Below, in pieces: positions 34,951 through 43,253 of a stretch of DNA of 55,804 nucleotides. Position 1 is the stretch's first letter. Each line of letters begins with the position of its first letter. The stretch comes from an uncultured Eggerthellaceae bacterium. Its GTDB lineage: Bacteria > Actinomycetota > Coriobacteriia > Coriobacteriales > Eggerthellaceae. The stretch spans positions 1 through 55,804 of the forward strand of contig CAJUQK010000016.1 of assembly GCA_910588205.1 (NCBI GenBank), in the 5' to 3' direction. Under the pieces are notes generated by a model that saw only the letters and a list, made by a program, of their open reading frames with translations, made no database searches and was not told where the DNA came from. A program made the translations under genes and the position numbers.

Positions 34951-36082
34951 GCGTTCGGCCTACAAGGAGCTTTTGAAGCAACGAGATGTCAAGGCGAAGT
35001 GGGCTGCGCCCCTCGTCCTGCTCGTTCTCGTGGCTCTGCTCTGTTGTGGCTGCATTGGCACCATCCAGCGAGCAGACAGCTTGCAGAAGCGCAGCGACGC
35101 ATCCGTGGCTGCACCGGAGGCGCCCGCTCTTGAGACGGAAGAGCCAACGCAGCCTGAGCCAGCCGTGGCAGATGACGTGGTCATGACCCTGAACGGCGAT
35201 GCGGATACCTATGTGCTGGCTGGGGAGGAATACCTGGAAGCTGGATGTCATGCCGTGCAAACCGATGTGGGCGACATCACGAAGAGCGTGCAGGTGGAAG
35301 GGGATGTGGACCCCACCATGCCCGGGGACTATCAGGTGACCTATACCGCCACTACCGATGAGGGCGCTCAGGCCCAGGCCACGCGGCGTGTGCACGTGGT
35401 GGAGTCGCTGGATACGGCCCAAACATTGCCTGTGTTGATGTATCACTGGGTCTATACTGAAGATGCCGTACCGGAGGATCTGGATGGGAACTACATCCTA
35501 GATACCCAATTAGCTCAGGAGCTCCAGTATCTGAACGAGAACGGCTACTACTATCCCTCCTACGAAGAGGTCCGCGCCTTCGTGGACGGCACCCATTCGC
35601 TGCCTGAGAAGAGCGTGGTGGTGACCTTCGATGATGGCGAACAGGGCTTCTTGGACTACGGCATTCCCTTGCTCGAGGAATATGAGGTGCCCGCCACCTC
35701 CTTCGTCATCTGCTCCGACGATGACGCAAGTTATAAGGTGAATGCCTACGCATCCCCGTATGTGCGGTTCCAATCCCATAGCTTTGACATGCATAAGGCC
35801 GGATCCAATGTGGGCAAGGGCGGCGTGCTCCATGCCTTGAGCCAGGAGGAGATCTTGGAGGATGCCCAACAGGCCGAGGCGGTGCTGGGGGATGTGGAGG
35901 CTATGGCCTATCCCTTCGGTGATAACAATGAGACAGCTTGGGCAGCTCTTGAGGATGCGGGCATACTCTGCGCCTTCACGGTGAAGAATGCTCAGATCAC
36001 TCCGGGTGATAATCCCTATGCTCTGAATCGCGTGCGGGTCTCTGGTGACTATTCCCTCGACAGCTTCAAGGCCCTTCTCTAA
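34943..36082 (+). CDS. Membrane-anchored polysaccharide deacetylase with Ig-like domain
   Basis: A 379 aa protein. A basic N-terminus and one hydrophobic segment (about residues 20-38, with a CCGC stretch that could be lipidated) anchor it outside the cell. A DUF5011-like bacterial Ig domain (about 75-152; TMPGDYQVTYTATTDEG) is followed by a NodB domain with LPVLMYHWV, VVTFDDGEQGF (catalytic and metal Asp in TFDDG) and YPFGDNNE. It likely removes acetyl groups from wall or surface glycan sugars. The frame is open upstream, but ATG 34943 has GGAAAGG before it and overlaps the GT2 stop by 8 bases. Confidence 0.85.
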   Translation: MSKRSAYKELLKQRDVKAKWAAPLVLLVLVALLCCGCIGTIQRADSLQKRSDASVAAPEAPALETEEPTQPEPAVADDVVMTLNGDADTYVLAGEEYLEAGCHAVQTDVGDITKSVQVEGDVDPTMPGDYQVTYTATTDEGAQAQATRRVHVVESLDTAQTLPVLMYHWVYTEDAVPEDLDGNYILDTQLAQELQYLNENGYYYPSYEEVRAFVDGTHSLPEKSVVVTFDDGEQGFLDYGIPLLEEYEVPATSFVICSDDDASYKVNAYASPYVRFQSHSFDMHKAGSNVGKGGVLHALSQEEILEDAQQAEAVLGDVEAMAYPFGDNNETAWAALEDAGILCAFTVKNAQITPGDNPYALNRVRVSGDYSLDSFKALL

Positions 36083-36140
36083 GGCCGATGGAGGTATCAT
36101 GGTCTCGAAGATGACAGGTGCATAACAGATTCCCATTTCG

Positions 36141-36146
36141 TATAAT
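36141..36146 (+). promoter_or_regulatory. -10 box before the LCP gene
   Basis: A consensus TATAAT lies 35 bases before ATG 36182. No clear -35 at 17 bases; TGACAG-like sequence is present but too far away. Confidence 0.45.
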
Positions 36147-36181
36147 GCTCTATTCAAGGAAATTCGGACGAAAGAGCATGC

Positions 36182-37666
36182 ATGCCAACGAAGCGGAATT
36201 CCAGAAAGACCAACAGGCACGTCCATCAGGGGCCGGTGCAGCCCGTCAAACCAGTTCATATGAATAGCAGCTTCAAGCCCACGGGTGATTACTCCCGAGA
36301 TGCCCAGGCCTACCATGCGGCTGCGGCCAAGCAGGGGATGAGCAAGGGTAAGAAGGCTGCCATCATCGTCATCGCATCGCTCATGGCGGTCATCATAGGG
36401 GCAGGAACCGCCTTCGCCCTCTATGTCAACCACATCGATTCCCAGCTCAAGGGCAACAAGACCGATGCAGAGCGCATGGCTATCCAAGATGCGCTGGGCT
36501 ATGAGACATCCTTGGACAAGCCGTTCTACATGATGCTCATCGGCACGGATAAGCGCGAAGGGGAAGAGGGTCCGTGGCGTAGTGACACGAACATCGTCGC
36601 TCGGGTTGACCCCATTGAAGGTATCGTCTCCATGGTCTCCATTCCCCGTGATACCAAGATCGACATCGAAGGCCATGGGGTGCAGAAGTTCAATGCGGCT
36701 TATGCCTTCGACGGCGCTGCTGGTGCCATCACGGAAGCCGAGAAGCTCTTGGGAGTGGATATCACCCACTATGCTGAGGTCAGCTTCTTGAAGCTGGCGG
36801 GTCTGGTAGATGCTGTGGGTGGCATCACGGTTGAGAACGAATCCAAGATAGACAACCCCAAATGCGATGACGGGGACGGCAATCACTATGTGATCGAGAA
36901 GGGGACCCAACACTTGAACGGCGGGGAAGCCCTTACCTTCGCCCGCAACCGTGACTACCCTGACGGTGATTACACCCGCACGAAGCATCAGCGAGCCGTT
37001 ATCGAGGCGGTGGTCGATGCTGTGCTGGAGCTGCCCATCACCAGCATTCCGGCCGTGGTTGATGCTGCCGTGCAGTGCGTTGAAACGGATATCAGCGCCT
37101 TGGATCTGGTAGGGTTGGCGCAAAAGCTCTCCGATCTTCCCCAAGACCTCGTCATCTATTCCGTGGTCATGCCCTCCTACACTCAGAACATCAATGGCAT
37201 CTCCTTCGTCATCAACGACGAGGAGCAGACCGCTGAGATGATGAAGGCATTCCGCGAGGGCAAGGACATCACGGAATTCGAGTCGAATAAGTCCGCTGCC
37301 GATATCGTGGACAAGAAGATAGATACTTCTAACGTCCTCATCTTCAAGGGTGATGAGGAAGCCCAGCGCAATCCGGGCCTGGTCAATACGAATACAGACA
37401 AGACAGAGGGGAACAAGCCCTCCCAGGGCGGTAGCAGCGGTGGCTCCACGGGTGGTGACACCAGTGGCGATGGTAGCGGAAGCACGGGCGGTAACGATAG
37501 TTCCGGCAGCGATGGTAGTGGGAGTACGGGCGATGGCAGCGGCAGCACCGGTGGTGATGGCAGCGGCAACACCGGTGGCGACGGTAGTGGGAGCACCGGT
37601 GGCGGGGACAGCAGCACTGGCGGTAGCACCAGTGGGGGAGGAACTACAACGCCTGCCGAAGCCTAA
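36182..37666 (+). CDS. LytR-CpsA-Psr (LCP) family glycopolymer ligase
   Basis: A 494 aa protein: a cytoplasmic basic N-terminus (1-58), one transmembrane helix (about 59-81), then an extracellular LCP domain with MMLIGTDKR, WRSDTNIVARVDP, SIPRDTKIDI, KFNAAYAFDGA and FARNRDYPDGDYTRTKHQ, the arginines and aspartates that hold the polyprenyl pyrophosphate. LCP enzymes move glycopolymers from lipid carriers to peptidoglycan, or to protein in some actinobacteria. Residues 416-494 are an unusual tail made almost wholly of Gly, Ser, Thr and Asp, encoded by a degenerate repeat at 37427-37650; it probably spans the wall. It ends in a strong palindromic terminator candidate. Confidence 0.9.
   Translation: MPTKRNSRKTNRHVHQGPVQPVKPVHMNSSFKPTGDYSRDAQAYHAAAAKQGMSKGKKAAIIVIASLMAVIIGAGTAFALYVNHIDSQLKGNKTDAERMAIQDALGYETSLDKPFYMMLIGTDKREGEEGPWRSDTNIVARVDPIEGIVSMVSIPRDTKIDIEGHGVQKFNAAYAFDGAAGAITEAEKLLGVDITHYAEVSFLKLAGLVDAVGGITVENESKIDNPKCDDGDGNHYVIEKGTQHLNGGEALTFARNRDYPDGDYTRTKHQRAVIEAVVDAVLELPITSIPAVVDAAVQCVETDISALDLVGLAQKLSDLPQDLVIYSVVMPSYTQNINGISFVINDEEQTAEMMKAFREGKDITEFESNKSAADIVDKKIDTSNVLIFKGDEEAQRNPGLVNTNTDKTEGNKPSQGGSSGGSTGGDTSGDGSGSTGGNDSSGSDGSGSTGDGSGSTGGDGSGNTGGDGSGSTGGGDSSTGGSTSGGGTTTPAEA
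37427..37650 (+). repeat. Degenerate Gly/Ser/Asp-coding repeats in the LCP tail
   Basis: Irregular short repeats of GGTGGYGAYGGYAGYGG type encode GDGSGSTGG units at least four times. Such coding can expand or contract in frame. Confidence 0.75.
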
Positions 37667-37686
37667 GCCTCCTGTATCAGAGCACA

Positions 37687-37714
37687 AGAAGAGCGCCCCG
37701 CGGGGCGCTCTTCT
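37687..37714. terminator. 28-base perfect palindrome between convergent genes
   Basis: AGAAGAGCGCCCCG is followed directly by its exact reverse complement. It lies between the LCP gene (+) and the Hpt gene (-), so it can serve as a terminator in both directions, although the U-rich tract is only TTCT/AGAA within the stem. Confidence 0.7.
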
Positions 37715-37748
37715 GCATGGTGAGGCTAGAGGAGGCTTGAGGTGTGCT

Positions 37749-38117
37749 CTATAGTTCGCCGTCCTGCCACTTCTCAAGGCCTTCGATGACCTTCTCATGG
37801 GCGGCTTTGATGTCGGGCATCATCGTCTCAGCGGCTTGGTATTCTCCTTGGCGAAGCGCTTCGCAGATGGCCGAGGCCACTTGGTAGAGCTTTGCGAAGG
37901 AGAGGTTCCCCGCTACGCCTTTCAAGGTGTGGGCCGCGTTGTAAGCGGAGTCGTAATCTTTCACCTCCATGGCCGCCACCAGGTCAACATAGTTCGTGTT
38001 GTTCAGGTATTTGAGTGCGAGCCGCTCATAGAGGGTGGCGTCATCATCCATGCGGTCCATGGCATCAACGGTATCGATTCCGTAGGCAGCCAGTGCGGTT
38101 GCAAGCTTCTCATCCAT
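37749..38117 (-). CDS. Histidine phosphotransfer (Hpt) domain protein
   Basis: A 122 aa single-domain Hpt protein. AAHTLKGVAGNLSF contains the phosphorylated His63 with the H-x-L-K-G signature; the rest fits the four-helix bundle. It would shuttle phosphate between a hybrid histidine kinase and a response regulator; neither is in the window. ATG 38117 is chosen because AAGGA lies 8 bases upstream on this strand; the frame extends to 38171 without a ribosome site. Divergent from thyX. Confidence 0.85.
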   Translation of the reverse strand: MDEKLATALAAYGIDTVDAMDRMDDDATLYERLALKYLNNTNYVDLVAAMEVKDYDSAYNAAHTLKGVAGNLSFAKLYQVASAICEALRQGEYQAAETMMPDIKAAHEKVIEGLEKWQDGEL

Positions 38118-38154
38118 GGTGAGATTCCTTTCCCCAAAGGTCTTTGCGATCCTT

Positions 38155-38160
38155 ATTCTA
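38155..38160 (-). promoter_or_regulatory. Possible -10 box for the Hpt gene
   Basis: On the minus strand TAGAAT (in TGTAGAATAAG) lies 38 bases before ATG 38117, with TGAGAC as a weak -35 at 17 bases. Confidence 0.35.
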
Positions 38161-38263
38161 CAGGGTGCCACATCTTCGTCTCAGCTCTTCATCCTTTCGT
38201 TACTAATTCGGCGTTGGTCTTCCAAACCATCAAACCGCTACATACTTATATGCGCCTTTGGTT

Positions 38264-38269
38264 TAGAAT
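38264..38269 (+). promoter_or_regulatory. Possible -10 box for thyX
   Basis: TAGAAT in GTTTAGAATAA, 66 bases before ATG 38335. The same GGTTTAGAAT string occurs at 22676-22685 ahead of the DPM1-like gene. No clear -35. Confidence 0.35.
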
Positions 38270-38334
38270 AACGCCCCAAAACCTCATTCGCACGCATGTA
38301 CGAAGAATCCTCACGAAAGGAGCGAGCCGCTATC

Positions 38335-39015
38335 ATGCAGGTAGAGCTTCTGAACCATACCCCTGATCCAGAGCGGGCCATCGCCACGGCAGCGCGGCTG
38401 TGCTATGCCGCTGAGGGGGCGGCTGATCTGATGGAGACCATGCCCGATGAGCGAGTAAGATCGGTGCTGACCACCATCATGGCCAGCGGTCACTTCTCTA
38501 CGCTGGAGCATGCCAGTTACACCTTCGCCATCGACGGGGTATCTCGCGTGCTTACCCATCAGTTGGTGCGCCACCGCTTGGCTAGCTTCAACCAGCAGTC
38601 TCAGCGCTATGTCAAGTTCAAGGATGGCTTCCCCTACATCACTCCTCCCTCCATCCAGGCTGACCCTGAGGCTGAAGCGCGATTTCAAGCGCTGATGGAT
38701 CAAGCCTCTGAGGTGTATCTGAGCCTGTTGGATGTGGGCATCCCGGCTGAGGATGCCCGGTTCGTCCTCCCCAATGCCACCGAGACGAAGATCGTTACCA
38801 CCATGAACGTCCGGGAGCTGTTGCACTTCTTCAACCTGCGTTGCTGCAACCGGGCTCAGTGGGAGATCCAGGAACTGGCCCATCGGATGCTGAAGCTGGC
38901 GAAGCCCACTGCTCCCTTCATCTTCATGGATGCGGGTGCCCCTTGCGTGCGCGGCGGGTGCCCTGAAGGGAAGATGACCTGCGGCAATCCCTTTCCGAAG
39001 GTCGTTCGTGGGTAG
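38335..39015 (+). CDS. thyX: Flavin-dependent thymidylate synthase ThyX
   Basis: Makes dTMP from dUMP with methylene-tetrahydrofolate, FAD and NADPH. The 226 aa protein has the ThyX motif RHRLASFNQQSQRY (RHRxxSxNxxSxRY, from Arg79), a VLPNATETKI segment and MNVRELLHFFNLRCC. ATG 38335 follows AAGGAG by 12 bases; a longer start at 38296 includes the ribosome site in its own coding and is rejected. The last 8 bases overlap the next gene. No thyA is seen in the window. Confidence 0.93.
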   Translation: MQVELLNHTPDPERAIATAARLCYAAEGAADLMETMPDERVRSVLTTIMASGHFSTLEHASYTFAIDGVSRVLTHQLVRHRLASFNQQSQRYVKFKDGFPYITPPSIQADPEAEARFQALMDQASEVYLSLLDVGIPAEDARFVLPNATETKIVTTMNVRELLHFFNLRCCNRAQWEIQELAHRMLKLAKPTAPFIFMDAGAPCVRGGCPEGKMTCGNPFPKVVRG

Positions 39016-40150
39016 CCCGGCATCTACGGATCCCCGCGCCTCGGGGACCGATCTCTCCCGGGCATTCAAGGAGGATGGTCAGCGCAAGACCCATGTGGGA
39101 GGTCAAGCCCTGATCGAGGGCATCATGATGCGCGGCAAGTACAACTGGGCCGTAGCTGTGCGCGAACCTGATGGCGGCATCTATGTGGAAGAGCATGACT
39201 TGGTCAGCGGCAAGGAGAAGCACTCTTGGATGAAGCTGCCGTTCATCCGCGGCTGCACTGCTTTGGTTGAGTCTCTGGGATTGGGCTTCAAAGCCTTGGA
39301 GATAGCTGCCGAACATGCCTTCGGTGACGAAGAGGGTGAAGGGCGTCAGCAACAAGAAGCCGATGAGATGGTCTCCCGCTTCGAGGAGCAGTTCGATCCG
39401 GTCACTGACAGCGGCGCTTCCGGGCAAGAGGGCACCCGTGAAGGAGAGGGGGGGCTCGGCAAAGGGGTCATGACCTTCTCTATGGTCATGGGTGTCATCC
39501 TAGGGGTCGTCCTCTTCATCGTGGCTCCTGCAGCCATCACGAACCTCATCGTAGGGGAATATGACCAGAACACCATTCTCTGGAATATCATAGACGGCAT
39601 CCTGCGCGTGGCCATCTTCATCTTCTATATCTGGCTCATCGGGCGCATGGAGGATATCCGGCGCATGTTCCAATACCACGGGGCTGAGCACAAGGCCATC
39701 CATTGCTATGAGCATTGCCTTGAGATGACGCCTGAGAACGCTCGCAGCTTTCCCCGTCTCCATGTGCGCTGCGGCACAGCGTTCCTCATCATGGTCCTCA
39801 TCTTGGCTATCATCATCTACACGGTATTGCCCATAAATGCCATCATCGATGCGGCGGCTATTCCGGATGGGTTGCCGAAGCTGATCCTGGTCATAGCAGT
39901 GCGTCTGCTGTTCTTGCCGCTGATTGCGGGCATCTCCTATGAGATCACGGTCCGATGGGCTGGTAGCCATCCTGACAATCCGTTGGTGAAGGTGATACTC
40001 TGGCCCGGCATGCAGATGCAGTACCTGACGACGAACGAACCGGACGATGAGCACATCGAGTGCGCCATCGCCGCCATGAATGCAGTGCTGGCCCGAGAAG
40101 AGCAAGAGGAGCGCAAGTCAGTTGAAGCTGGTAGTAACCGAGAAGAATGA
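39008..40150 (+). CDS. DUF1385 membrane protein (YqhQ-like)
   Basis: A 380 aa protein starting at GTG 39008 inside the end of thyX. The N-terminal part has HVGGQALIEGIMMRG, the DUF1385 signature. Four hydrophobic segments follow (GVMTFSMVMGVILG..., RVAIFIFYIWLIG, IMVLILAIIIYTVL, VRLLFLPLIAGISY), and the conserved loop YHGAEHKAIHCYE has several His and Glu residues that could bind metal. The family is widespread in Gram-positive bacteria and its function is not settled. It overlaps topA by 29 bases, so the genes are probably co-transcribed. Confidence 0.85.
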   Translation: MGSPASTDPRASGTDLSRAFKEDGQRKTHVGGQALIEGIMMRGKYNWAVAVREPDGGIYVEEHDLVSGKEKHSWMKLPFIRGCTALVESLGLGFKALEIAAEHAFGDEEGEGRQQQEADEMVSRFEEQFDPVTDSGASGQEGTREGEGGLGKGVMTFSMVMGVILGVVLFIVAPAAITNLIVGEYDQNTILWNIIDGILRVAIFIFYIWLIGRMEDIRRMFQYHGAEHKAIHCYEHCLEMTPENARSFPRLHVRCGTAFLIMVLILAIIIYTVLPINAIIDAAAIPDGLPKLILVIAVRLLFLPLIAGISYEITVRWAGSHPDNPLVKVILWPGMQMQYLTTNEPDDEHIECAIAAMNAVLAREEQEERKSVEAGSNREE

Positions 40151-42626
40151 TGCGGCGAAGCAGATCGCTACGCTGCTTTCAACGAAGAAGCCGAAAGCCG
40201 ACAAGGTCTACAGCACCCCTGTGTACCGTTTCGAGGTGGACGGGGAGGAATGGGTCACCATCGGATTGCGCGGCCACATACTGGAGCCGGATTTCACGCC
40301 CCTTTTGAGGTACAAGAAATCCAGCGGATGGGTAGGGGTGACCCCGGAAGGGGAGGTTCTCCCCGCCAAGATCCCTTCCAGCTTGCCGAAGCCCCCGTTC
40401 AAGAAGAAGAAGCCCTTCGTGGAGGACGGGGTTGATCTCAAAGGATGGAAGATGGAGGCGCTGCCCTATCTGGCGTTCTCGCCCATCGACAAGATCCCGC
40501 GTGAGAAGGAGATCATCCGCTCTCTGAAGAACCTGGCGAAGAAGGCCGATGAGATCATCATCGCCACTGACTTCGATCGCGAGGGTGAGCTGATAGGTTC
40601 AGATGCGCTGACCTGCTGCCGGGAGGTGAACGAGTCGGCCCCGGTGTCCCGGGCGCGCTACTCCTCGTTCACGAAGCCGGAGATCCAAAGCGCCTTCGCT
40701 AACCTGGTCTCCATGGATGATGACCTGGCTCAGGCTGGGGCTGCCCGACAGGACATCGACCTCATCTGGGGTGCTGCCCTGACGCGCTATCTGACCTTGG
40801 CCCGCTATGCAGGGTGGGGGAATGTGCGCTCATCGGGTCGTGTACAGACGCCTACACTGGCGCTGATCGTTCAGAAAGAGCGGGAGCGCGAGGCTTTCGT
40901 GCCAGAGGATTATTGGGCCATCAAAGGCGCCTTCGATGCTGCGGTTGAAGCAGGCCCCAGTGAAGGGGATGGTCCTGAGGCGTTCGAAGCCACCTTCCAT
41001 ACCCAGCGCATCAAGGTGGAGGCAGAGGCGGACCGCGTCATGGATGCCGTTGCCGGAGCATCCAGCGCTACGGTGATCGCGGTGGATAAGAAGAAGCGCA
41101 CCTCCTCCGCACCTGCTCCCTTCAATACCACCTCGCTCATGGCTGCTGCCTCTTCTGAGGGGATATCCCCTTCTCGGTGCATGAGAATCGCCGAGAGCCT
41201 CTATATGGATGGGTATATCTCCTATCCTCGCGTGGATAACACCGTATATCCTGCCACGTTGGACCTGGGGGAGGTGGTGACCTCTCTCAAGGACAACCCC
41301 GCCTACCGCCCCTATTGCGAGAAGCTTTTGAAGAAAGGGAAGCTCACGGCCACGCGCGGCAAGAAGGAGACTACAGACCACCCTCCCATCTATCCCACCA
41401 AAGGCGCCACCCCTGATGACCTTGCCCCGTCGGATTTCAAGCTGTACAACCTGATCGCCCGACGGTTCCTTGCCACGCTCTCAGAGGATGCCACTATCGA
41501 AGGTACGAAGGTCATGCTGGATGTGTCTGGCCAGGAGTTCCATGCCAAAGGTGATGTGCTGGTGAAGCAGGGCTACCGGGAGATCTATCCTTTCGGTCTC
41601 AAGAGGGACGAGCAGCTGCCGGTCATGGACGCGGGCCAGCGGATCGCCTTCAATGGGGCCACCTGCACGAAGGACCAGACGAAGCCGCCTGCGCGCTACA
41701 GCCAAGGGCGGCTCGTTCAAGAGATGGAGAAGCTGGGACTGGGTACGAAATCCACGCGTGCTTCCATCATCGATCGCCTCTATGCGGTGAAGTACATCCA
41801 GAATGACCCCATCGAGCCTTCTCAGCTGGGTATAGCGGTCATAGAGGCCTTAGATGAGTTCGCCCCCCATATCACTCACTCAGAGATGACCGCTGAGCTA
41901 GAAGCCGGTATGGATCAGATCGCTGAGGGAAAGACGAGCAAGGACAGTGTCGTCATGGGCTCTCGTGAGCTGCTTTCCCAGGAGCTGCAGAACCTCATCC
42001 CTAATACGGATAAGGTGGGGGAGGCCCTCTCTGATGCCGTGGCGGCTGATGCCTATGTGGGTCCTTGCCCCAAGTGTGGTCATGACTTGCAGCTCAAGGC
42101 CTCTCCGAAGACGAAATCCATGTTCATCGGGTGTTCCGGTTGGCCGGATTGCGATGTGACCTATCCGCTTCCCAAAGGGAAGGTGGAGGCCTTGGAAGAG
42201 CGTTGCCCCACCTGCGGCATGCCTCAGGTGAAGGTTACCCCCTTCCGCTCGAAGCCCATCACCCTTTGCATCGATCCTGATTGCCCCTCGAATCATGAAG
42301 ATGAGGTCATGGTGGGCCTCTGTCCCGTTTGCAAGGAAGCTGGTCGTGAGAGCAAGATGTTCGCTCGCCGTAATCCGAAGACGCTTAAACGATCGGTCAC
42401 CTGCGAGGATTTCGATGAATGCCAGACTCGCTATCCGCTTCCCCAATATGGGGATATCACGGCAACGGAGGAGGTCTGCGAGAGCTGCGGTGCTCCGATG
42501 GTGATCGTGAGCACGCGCCGAGGCCCCTGGAAGCTCTGCCCTAATTTCGATTGCCCCGCTAAGGCCGAGGAAGAAGAGAAGGCAGGGTTGCGCAAGAAGG
42601 GCAAGGCGAAGCCTAAGAGATCATAA
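40122..42626 (+). CDS. topA: Type IA DNA topoisomerase I with four zinc ribbons
   Basis: Relaxes negative supercoils. The 834 aa protein starts at TTG 40122 (KLVVTEKNDAAKQIA, the TOPRIM strand) with AGAGGAG upstream. It has the TOPRIM acidic motif TDFDREGELIG, a strand-passage domain, and the active-site segment GYISYPRVDNTVYP with the nucleophile at about Tyr368. Most bacterial TopA proteins read YMRTDS here; SYPRVDN is closer to archaeal topoisomerases. Four C4 zinc ribbons follow: CPKCG..CSGWPDC, CPTCG..CIDPDC, CPVCK..CEDFDEC and CESCG..CPNFDC, then a Lys-rich tail. Overlaps DUF1385 upstream; convergent with the fumarase genes. Confidence 0.92.
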   Translation: MKLVVTEKNDAAKQIATLLSTKKPKADKVYSTPVYRFEVDGEEWVTIGLRGHILEPDFTPLLRYKKSSGWVGVTPEGEVLPAKIPSSLPKPPFKKKKPFVEDGVDLKGWKMEALPYLAFSPIDKIPREKEIIRSLKNLAKKADEIIIATDFDREGELIGSDALTCCREVNESAPVSRARYSSFTKPEIQSAFANLVSMDDDLAQAGAARQDIDLIWGAALTRYLTLARYAGWGNVRSSGRVQTPTLALIVQKEREREAFVPEDYWAIKGAFDAAVEAGPSEGDGPEAFEATFHTQRIKVEAEADRVMDAVAGASSATVIAVDKKKRTSSAPAPFNTTSLMAAASSEGISPSRCMRIAESLYMDGYISYPRVDNTVYPATLDLGEVVTSLKDNPAYRPYCEKLLKKGKLTATRGKKETTDHPPIYPTKGATPDDLAPSDFKLYNLIARRFLATLSEDATIEGTKVMLDVSGQEFHAKGDVLVKQGYREIYPFGLKRDEQLPVMDAGQRIAFNGATCTKDQTKPPARYSQGRLVQEMEKLGLGTKSTRASIIDRLYAVKYIQNDPIEPSQLGIAVIEALDEFAPHITHSEMTAELEAGMDQIAEGKTSKDSVVMGSRELLSQELQNLIPNTDKVGEALSDAVAADAYVGPCPKCGHDLQLKASPKTKSMFIGCSGWPDCDVTYPLPKGKVEALEERCPTCGMPQVKVTPFRSKPITLCIDPDCPSNHEDEVMVGLCPVCKEAGRESKMFARRNPKTLKRSVTCEDFDECQTRYPLPQYGDITATEEVCESCGAPMVIVSTRRGPWKLCPNFDCPAKAEEEEKAGLRKKGKAKPKRS

Positions 42627-42695
42627 GCAGTCGCGCATCCTCCATGCCCATTTGCTCGTGCCAAGGGGATGCGACCGTCGAGATCGGATGGCTGC

Positions 42696-43253
42696 CTACG
42701 GGAGAGAGCTGCCTTCCTCTATCTGGCGGTAAAGGTCGGCACCTTGGGTGTCCAGCTCCACGAAGGCGGGGAAGCCCTCTACCTCTATGCGGAAGAGCGC
42801 CTCAGTGCCCAAGTCCTCCCAACCGATGCACTCAGCGGAGGTGACACAGGTGGCCAGAAGAGCGGCTACTCCTCCTACTGCTGCCAGATAGACACCCTGG
42901 TAGTCCATGCAGGCCTGGGCCACGGCGGCAGAGCGCTTTCCCTTGCCGATGGTGGCCACGATTCCCGCCTGGTACAGCTCGGGGGTGGCAAAGTCCATGC
43001 GTGATGCCGTGGTGGGACCGATGGCTCCGAAGGGAAGGCCCGCTCGGGGAGGGGTGGGCCCCGCATAGAAGAGCGTCTGGCCCTTAAGCCCGAAGGGCAG
43101 CTTCCCTTCCTGATGCAGATATGCCAGGCAACGCTCATGGCCTGCATCACGCATGGTGTAGAGGGTGCCAGACAGGCGCACCTCATCTCCTGCCTTGAGC
43201 TGTCTCAGGCGGTCTGCCTCCTCGGGCAGGCGAATCTCTATTACCTCAGCCAT
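42696..43253 (-). CDS. Fumarate hydratase class I, beta subunit
   Basis: A 185 aa swivelling-domain subunit of a two-subunit class I (Fe-S) fumarase or tartrate dehydratase: RLSGTLYTMRDAGHER, FYAGPTPP, GPTTASRMD and IGKGKRS are conserved substrate and anion-site segments. ATG 43253 overlaps the alpha subunit stop (TGATG), so the subunits are translated together. Fumarase is likelier than tartrate dehydratase because a malic enzyme gene is next door, but sequence alone does not separate the two. Confidence 0.85.
   Translation of the reverse strand: MAEVIEIRLPEEADRLRQLKAGDEVRLSGTLYTMRDAGHERCLAYLHQEGKLPFGLKGQTLFYAGPTPPRAGLPFGAIGPTTASRMDFATPELYQAGIVATIGKGKRSAAVAQACMDYQGVYLAAVGGVAALLATCVTSAECIGWEDLGTEALFRIEVEGFPAFVELDTQGADLYRQIEEGSSLP

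Noticed and set aside
35510..37798. Minus-strand open frame of 762 codons opposite the deacetylase and LCP genes
   Set aside because: It is antisense to two genes with clear catalytic motifs, has low-complexity runs mirroring the Gly/Ser repeats, and no family feature or ribosome site.
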